Positions 57,270 through 64,000 of a stretch of DNA of 64,000 nucleotides are shown one piece after another. A program made the translations under genes and the position numbers. Positions within the stretch are counted from its first letter, which is position 1. Each line of letters opens with the position of its first letter. Source of the stretch: Gigaspora margarita (lineage: Eukaryota; Glomeromycota; Glomeromycetes; Diversisporales; Gigasporaceae); assembly GCA_009809945.1 (NCBI GenBank), contig WTPW01000152.1, positions 476,440-540,439 on the forward strand, written 5' to 3'. Below the pieces are notes generated by a model that saw only the letters and a list, made by a program, of their open reading frames with translations, did no database searches and was not told where the DNA came from.

Positions 57270-58760
57270 TAAAAAAATACTATTAGTTATGTCCCATATT
57301 AACTATTATACTATATCTCATACTAACTATGCTATATCTGTTTTAGCCATTGTGCTATATTCTGTTCTACTATCATATTACATTCATTCATTCTAAATCA
57401 TGCTATTAAGTCCTAAAAGAAAATCAACAAAATAAATAAAAAATATTAATACTTAAAAAAAAATAAAAAACTATTAGCTATGTCCCATATTAATCCTTGT
57501 GCTGCATCTTATACTAACTATCATGCTGTTCTATTATACTATGTTTGTTCATTCTAATCGGCTATTAAGTCCCTAAAAAAAATTACCAAAAAAATAAAAA
57601 ACATTAATACTTATATAAAAAAAAACTATTAGCTACATCCCATATTAACTATTGTGCTGTATCCCATACTAACTATTATGCCATTCTATTATACACGTTT
57701 ATTCGTTCTAAATTGTGCTATTAAGTTCTAAAAGAAAATACCAAAAAAAAATAAAAAACATTAATACTTACAAAAAAAAATACTATTAGCTACGTCCCAT
57801 ATTAATCATTGTACTGTATCTCAAACTAACTATTATGCTGTTCTATCATACCATGTTCATTTGTTCTAAATTATGCTATTAAGTTTCTAAAAGAAAATCA
57901 CCAAAAAAATAAAAAATTAATACTTATAAAAAAAAAAAAAAACTATTAGCTACATCCCATATTAACCATTGTGCTACATCTCATACTAACTATCATGCCA
58001 TTCTTTCATACTTCATTTATTCATTCTACCTATCACGCTATATTTGTTTCTAAAGAGAATCACCAAAAAATAAGAATGTTAATATTAAAAATAAATAAAT
58101 AAATAAAATACTATCATGCTATATCCTATATCAGCATATTAACCATTGTGCTATATTCCATATTAATTATTATGCTATGTCCATTCTAACTATTGTGATA
58201 TGTTCTGTTCTAACTATTGTATTACATTAGTTTGTTCTAATTATCACGTTATGTTCCTAAAAGAGAATCACCAAGAAAATAAGAAACGTTAATACTTAAA
58301 ATAAAAAATAAAAAAATACTATTATGCTTCCTATACTAACTATTATATTATGTTTATTCTTACTAACTACTGTACTATATTCATTCTAACTATCATGCTA
58401 TTTTTGTTCCTAAAAGAGAATCATCAAAAAAAGAGAAAATGCTAGTACTGTAAACTGAAAAAAAATAGAACCCACATATTGAAAAAAACTTATTGTATGT
58501 ATCAAATAAATATTCCAAGAATCTCCTGAACCTAAAAAAGAATCACCAAGAAAAGAAAAAGCAGGCATTAGAACCATAAAGTGGAAAAAAAAGAAAAGTT
58601 AGTGAATATAAAAAAAAAACAATGTGAAGATTTAAATAAACTCCAAATACAGTAGCCTTCTTACCTATTGTTAAAGAAAATCAGAATCTATAAAAAGAAG
58701 TATTGTTGTATTACTGTACAAAGAAAAATCAAAAAAAATAAAAAAATCTTATTTGCCAAA
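57270..58760. repeat. Satellite-like tandem array, ~110-170-bp units
   Basis: The landmark ACTATTAGCTAYRTCCCATA followed by TTAACYATTGTGCTATATC recurs at about 57280, 57471, 57624, 57783, 57942 and (changed) 58105 and 58320, each unit ending in ...AAAAGAGAATCACCAAAAAA and an A-rich linker. Units diverge toward the right end. No coding sense. Confidence 0.88.
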
Positions 58761-58960
58761 ATAATCTTGTAATCATGTGTCACACATGCGAACAGATATG
58801 AATTTTCAAAATTATGTTTTTGATGCAATAGCTTAAAAAAAAGCAAAAATGTAACTATTGATGCATCAAAAATGTAACTTTTGTATCACTGTACGTAAAC
58901 CTTAAAAGTCCTCCGCTATGCTCCAGACAATTAAATAGAAATGAAAATATGACCACTAAT

Positions 58961-60141
58961 AGGACCCCTGAATACTAATGTTATATATATATATAACCTT
59001 TGTCTTTAAACTTTATATAAGTGTACACTTAAATTTTATTATAAAGTGTACACAAACATTAAAGCAACAGTTTAAGTGTACGATATATGTTTAAATAATA
59101 ATTTTAAATTTATAATTAAGTGTACAACATAGTTTTAATTAAAAATAAATTTATGTATGACGAAGATGTAAGAAATGTTTAAAATTATATTACTTTAAAA
59201 AAAGTAAAAGTTAATAAATTATATTTATGTTTTAAAATTTCTATTAATTGAAATTGGTAATATTCAATTTTATATAATGTTGTAATCCACAAAAGTTATA
59301 TCTTTTTGTGAAGCAACAATATTATATTATAGTACTAAAGAGACCTTTATTCAAGTAAAATAGAAACTTATCTCCTAGTAACTATTGAGTTAAATCATAT
59401 ATATTCTCTATACAGTACATACCAATCATTGTAATACTTAAGCAAACAATATTGATATTGTTCTAGAATAAATTTAGAGACAGGTATATAAAGTTGATAC
59501 TAAATTATATACAATAAATAAATAATGTCACTATTATTAATTTTACTAGTTTTATTAAGGGTAGGGTGAATGTCAATCATTTTTACTAGTGATCACGTTA
59601 CTAATTTTTTTACAATAACATTCAATTGAAATCAGGTGATGAACATATGATATTTATGTTGTGTAACTTAGGCAAATTTCAATCAACTTAGGAAGAATTA
59701 ATGATATATGCAAGTATGTTTTTTTTAAATAATTCAGGGGTTCAAATTATTATAATTAGAATTAGAGGGTCTAATATATCTACCCCAAAACTTTTATGAA
59801 AATTGATTATATTTTTAAAAACTTTTATATGTAACATGTGTTCGATTTTTGTGTAATATTTTTTTGGTTGATCTACTTATATAAGAAATGATCTACATTT
59901 ACCCTACCCTTAAATTTTGTATATTATCTATATTATATTTATATATTATGTACGACTAACTATTTTTGTACAATAAGTAACTGTACGACATATCTTTTTT
60001 GATTTTATTAATTAAGTGTACATCAAAGGTTGAGTTAAGTTGTTATTAAAAAAATAAGATTTGTGTAACTGTACGATAAACATTTTAAAAAATTTAGCCT
60101 AAGTGTACTACGAATGTTTTATACATATATTCAGGGGTCCT
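58961..60141. mobile_element. hAT-like element with GTGTAC repeats
   Basis: The ends AGGACCCCTGAATA and mirrored TATTCAGGGGTCCT; flanks CCACTAAT (58953-58960) and CCACTGAT (60142-60149), 7 of 8 identical. AAGTGTAC-like words occur at least eight times in the two subterminal regions, in line with transposase binding sites. Contains a nested element. No transposase. Confidence 0.85.
59559..59909. mobile_element. TTAA-flanked nested MITE, 351 bp
   Basis: The ends GGGTAGGGTGAATGTC and mirrored GATCTACATTTACCCTACCC; exactly TTAA on both sides (59555-59558 and 59910-59913). TTAA target choice is typical of piggyBac-type elements. Confidence 0.8.
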
Positions 60142-60502
60142 CCACTGATCTAATATTTTGGTTCCTTGCTATGCAAAATAAAAAATCTACCTTGTATAAT
60201 TTTTAGTATAATAAATTAAAAAAATTCTGATCAACCAACCCATATTTCAGATTTTCTATATCTTGATTATTATTTATTTGTTAATTATTATCAATTTTAT
60301 TCTGTGTATTATAAAAAATTGACTTGAGAATATCCATTAATTCACATAACTTGTTAATATTAATAGCTGAATTATTAGCTTTCTTTGATAATCCAAACAA
60401 CTCCACATATACAGTTCTGTTAGGTCTTGTTAAATAAGATTCTTGTAAGGTAGTACAAATAGAAAACAAATATCAAATGTAATATTTGAATAGTTAAATA
60501 TA

Positions 60503-61497
60503 CAGTCAGAACTCGTTATAGTCACACTCGTTATAGTCACAACCTCATTATAATCACAGTTTTTTTTTTACCAACCTAATTTATATTGAATTAGTCTTGA
60601 TATAGTCACAATCACTTTATAGAAACTATCACTTTTTTTTTAAAACCAAAGTAATAAAAACATATTAAATTTACCTTGATAAAGTCACAAAATAATATAC
60701 TATAAGTGTCTGAAAATAGACTACTACCTAAAATAAGCTACCTTCCTCTTTTGGTCAAAAAACTTAAAAACGTCTTTGACCCAAAAATAAGCTACCCCAC
60801 GATCGACAGTAGTCGCTACATAGTAAAGTCAAAATTCGACTATGTAAATCGATTATCATCGCTTAAGTAAACTTATCTGTGAGAGCAAAATACATATTTT
60901 TAGAAATATTGAAGAACATTTTATTATTTGACTTTTAATTTTTACGTTTGACGAAAAAATTAAAAGTTGCTAAAAAAATATATTCGATGAACGTAAAAAT
61001 TAAAAGTTAAATAATAAAAGTTCTCCAATTTGTATGAAAATTTTAGAAGATATATATTTTGACCTTCTGAACATATTTACTTAGGCGTTTATGATCGATT
61101 TACATAGTAAAATTTGGACTTTACTATGTAATGACTACTTGCGATCGCTAAAAAACTTCTTCAATATTTGAAATTTAAAAATTTTTTGTTTTATTCGTAT
61201 AATGTAAATTGTAAAATCATATTAATAAAAAACTTGAAAAATTATGAAAATTTCAAAATATAAGTAAATTGATATGTAGAGCAACTTTACTTAGTGCACA
61301 GTAAACGATTTATTTATAAAAAATCAAACTTTTATATATAGCAATAATTGCGATCAAATAAAATTATTTGATATAGTCACTTATTATTTTTATTTACTAT
61401 TAATGTGATTATTTCAAGGCTTTTTAATATAGTCACACCTTTTTATAGTCATCTAAATCCTGTTTCCCAAACTGGTGACTATAACGAGATCTGACTG
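60503..61497. mobile_element. pogo/Tigger-like nonautonomous element, 995 bp
   Basis: The ends CAGTCAGAACTCGTTATAGT and mirrored ACTATAACGAGATCTGACTG with TA on both sides (60501-60502 and 61498-61499). The end sequence CAGTCRGANCTCGTTATA is characteristic of pogo-type mariner elements. GTTATAGTCAC repeats three times inside the left end. No transposase. Interrupted by a foldback insert. Confidence 0.9.
60801..61146. mobile_element. Foldback insert in the pogo-like element
   Basis: GATCGACAGTAGTCGCTACA on the left is mirrored at the right end; complementarity continues through TAGTAAAGTCAAAATT, ACTATGTAAATCGAT and TAAGTAAA, then TTTGACTTTTAATTTTTACG near the centre. About 150-bp arms. Confidence 0.8.
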
Positions 61498-61549
61498 TAG
61501 ATAATTCTTTTCGATCTAATTGCAGAGCACACTTGAATAGCCAGCATTT

Positions 61550-62880
61550 GTTGTAAAAACATTTCTTGACTAGTATTAAGTTCTAAATACCAACATGGCA
61601 AAATAATAGTAATATGAAATGTAGCTACCTGGGAATATGTCACAACACAAAAAAAGTATCAATATATTAACTCCTTATTTAATAATAAAAGGCAGGTACA
61701 CAAATATGTACTGTCATTTATTAATATTATATAATATCCAATGCTAGTTACTCCAGTAGCATGAAAATTTTACACTTTTAAAACTTCTTTTTGATTAATA
61801 TTTCTAACCAATAATTTGAAAAGAACTTGCTGAATATCTTGTTCATTCTTTTTAAGTTCAATACTAACTTCTTCATTATTACAATCCATCTACAAATAAT
61901 GTTGCTATATCAATACAAGTTTTATAGAAATTATAAAAAAAAAATAACCTTCCTTTATTAAATGTTGCCATTTTTTAATATAGTTAACATCATAACAAAC
62001 TGACTAATTTATTTGCAATTGTTGCTTTCCCAATATAATAGGTATCAAAAATTACTTAAGGATATCATTAACAGGTTTAAAAAGCCTAGTATTTAATGCT
62101 AGTAACCCAACTGTGAGTAAAGCACTATATTTGATTTCAACTTTCACTGCTTTTAACATAATTATTAATTTTTAAAAGACTATACATAGAAGTGGTTCTA
62201 TTAACTTTATTATGCAATTGCTTGTTAATTGACTCTATTCTTTGCGTACTTTGAATCTAGCTGTAAATTGGTTACATATTCAAGGGACTCCCATGACTCT
62301 TTGTTAGAATAAAGGGTTTCTGATATATATTTAACTGAATTAGGATATTGATTAAGAAACAAAGCTATCAGGCTTCAAATAGCTCATTATATAAAGAATT
62401 TTGACAAGAATAAAATTTTTGTCTAAATTTTTTAAAATAAAAACCTAACTTACTTAAGAGTTTCTTACAAAAGTTAAAGTTTATATGAAAAATACACAAC
62501 AAATAAATAACTTGTATCAGGATAAATTTCTCTAATTGAGCTTATTAAAAATGGGTCAAAATCATTAAATATGACTTAAAAGTTACACTTGTTTCTTCTA
62601 ATAATATAGTAAAAATCTATCAAAAAGTATCAAGTGTTTCATCATCTATAATAGCAGATGCATGATTCTAGACTTAAAGTGATTATCAATAATAATAATA
62701 ACAAAGAGCATCATTCTAAACTTATTTCTATTTGATATTGTATTTAAAATTATAATATTATAAAGTTTTTATATAAAGATCATTGTGATAATAATATCCA
62801 TAGCAATCTATTTAATCTCTAAGATAAAGGGTCTAAATATGCCTTTACTACCTATAAAGGATCAGATTCTTTACAATTTA
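61550..62880 (-). other. Body of the MULE pseudogene, poorly readable
   Basis: Only scattered coding sense is left between the insertion and the FAR1-like region. The patch 61780-61890 reads NNEEVSIELKKNEQDIQQVL on the minus strand. No other gene is visible. Confidence 0.4.
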
Positions 62881-63539
62881 ATAATGTCTGAAGCATTTGA
62901 GATGCATCTGAATTCTCTAGATTATTTTTAGACCAGAACTGATATGCTGCATTATAAAGGTCTCACTTGAAGATAAAATGATTAGAGTAATCTTGGTTGA
63001 TTAGTGGCCAAATAGATCCAGAATCTATTTGACCATATATTATATATTTTTTTATATTTTCTAATATTTTTGGTAATAATTGGCTAAAACATGGTGCCAT
63101 TTTATATATAGATGAGGTAAGAACATGGTTATGGTTGTTAACAAATAAGTTATTCCTAATATATTATTTGTCTTAGAAAAAGTAACATTAAGTTGCTAGG
63201 GACATCCACTTTATTGTAAAAACACATTCCTTTGCTTAGTTGGATCAGAAGTCACCTGTGGGTCATGTGCACCTGATCTTGAACATTCATAAATAGCATG
63301 ACACATTGTTCCTTTCTCTGTTTGACTAGTTCTAATTCTATAGCTAAACTCTTGTTTTTTAGCAAAACAATCTATTTAATTTTTAAATTCTGCTTAGCTT
63401 GTAAAAGTAAGCCCAATTTTTAATTCTAATGCATCATTTAGATCTTTAGAATCTTCATAATCTTTAGAATCTGCACTAACTGATTCACTATTAAGATCAG
63501 TGTCACCAAAATAATTATCAATTCTATAATTGCTCTTTG

Positions 63540-63860
63540 TAGCAGAAGAACTAGTATCAATAAAAAGATGATTATTATTAAAATAATCTTTTGAACTATC
63601 ATTCAATATTAGAGGTTTGTGTGAAGAACTGGCATCAATAGGATGATCAAAGCATTGTAAAAAAGACCTGTGTTAATAGAAAAAATCAAAATTGTTGTAA
63701 GAAGGACTGGCATCAACAGAAAATTAAAAGTGTTGTAAAAAAGACCAGTGTTAATAGAAAGATCAAAGTTGTAAAAAGGACCAGTATTAACAAAAAGATA
63801 ATTATTGCTAAAATCATGCTTTGGTTACAAGAAAAATTGGCATCATTATGATATAGTTAT
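63540..63860 (-). repeat. ~50-bp tandem repeat in the MULE N-terminus
   Basis: On the minus strand a unit of the form TTTTACAACTTTGATCTTTC plus TATTGATGCCAGTTCTTC repeats about six times with changes. It is readable in part as FNNxxxFIDTSSS, and continues the Ser/Asp-rich N-terminus. 63861-64000 is AT-rich with nothing recognised. Confidence 0.65.
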
Positions 63861-64000
63861 AAAAAAAATTTTACTTGTAACATAAAAGAACTATTGTTTG
63901 TATTTCAACCTTTTGGATCCATATCAAAAAGAACTAATAAGCCATGATAGATAAAAAAATTTGTTATTGTAATGACTAGTATCCATTTAACTTATAGATA

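Larger units (their letters stand above)
60260..63606 (-). pseudogene. Decayed MULE (Mutator-like) transposase gene
   Basis: Minus-strand order: a Ser/Asp-rich N-terminus (SSSATKSNYRIDNYFGDTDL) ending LNDALELKIGLTF at 63394; a FAR1-like zinc domain (SYRIRTSQTEKGTMCHAIYE, CSRSGAHDPQVTSDPTK, SGCP); a helical region (DLYNAAYQFWSKNNLENSD, MLQTLLNCKESDPL); a core with DFDPFLISSIREIYPDTSYL, matching the MULE motif around the second catalytic Asp; a Q-S-T-Q-R-I-E-S-like segment near 62230; and a C-terminal part resuming at 60470 (YLTRPNRTVYVELFGLSKKA). Many stops and frameshifts. A pogo-like element (60503-61497) splits the C-terminal part. Such transposases cut and paste DNA with long inverted repeats. 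The element's own ends are not identified here. Confidence 0.65.

Noticed and set aside
57270..58760. CRISPR-like array
   Set aside because: Units are long and diverged without unique spacers; it is a eukaryotic tandem repeat.

Overview
This window looks like transposon-saturated nuclear DNA from a very AT-rich fungus. The best fit is an arbuscular mycorrhizal fungus (Glomeromycotina, Rhizophagus-like). The reasons are the strong AT bias, short GT-AG introns of 74-126 bases with TACTAA-like branch sites, and two multicopy protein families that I associate with Rhizophagus genomes. A Ngaro-type tyrosine-recombinase retrotransposon and dense nested hAT and Harbinger-like miniature elements fit as well. 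The assignment is inference from composition and family resemblance, because no search could be run.

Layout. 1-9.4 kb: end of a TTCAG-rich hAT-like element, several MITEs, a 22-bp minisatellite, a 1.6-kb hAT-like element with an exact 8-bp target duplication and a nested MITE, a tRNA-derived SINE, and two TWA-flanked MITEs. 10.3-11.45 kb: decayed copy of an unidentified multicopy gene. 12.8-24.55 kb: one long decayed gene in seven exons whose parts resemble an HTH / Cys-rich / DDE-transposase-like protein. Four of its introns hold transposons; the 8.2-kb second intron contains a complete Ngaro-like element (13.67-20.01 kb, including a 545-N gap) and several MITEs. 25.5-26.2 kb: nested MITEs. 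28.13-30.00 kb, minus strand: the only apparently intact host gene, ten exons including a 10-nt microexon, encoding a 362-residue glycoprotein with two membrane segments.

34.2-44.8 kb, minus strand: a Gypsy-type LTR retrotransposon with both LTRs and gag, protease, RT-RNase H and integrase. Its RT is split by a hAT-like element, which holds a second hAT-like element, which holds a foldback element: four nested levels, the inner three with recognisable target duplications. 44.9-51 kb: inverted twin MITEs, a TAA-rich repeat zone, a second SINE copy in reverse orientation and a palindromic tandem array. 51.4-52.6 kb: intron-bearing fragments of an acyl-CoA dehydrogenase gene and a SPRY-domain gene lying side by side, possibly within one element. 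54-60.1 kb: MITEs, a TAA-flanked 1.5-kb element, a satellite array of about 160-bp units and a hAT-like element with a TTAA-flanked insertion. 60.3-64 kb, minus strand: a decayed MULE transposase gene split by a pogo-like element.

Most coding sequence here belongs to transposons and most is broken. Many in-frame stops are the kind made by C-to-T or G-to-A change (CGA to TGA, TGG to TAG), which suggests decay through cytosine deamination. No bacterial-style genes, rRNA, free-standing tRNA or CRISPR array were seen.
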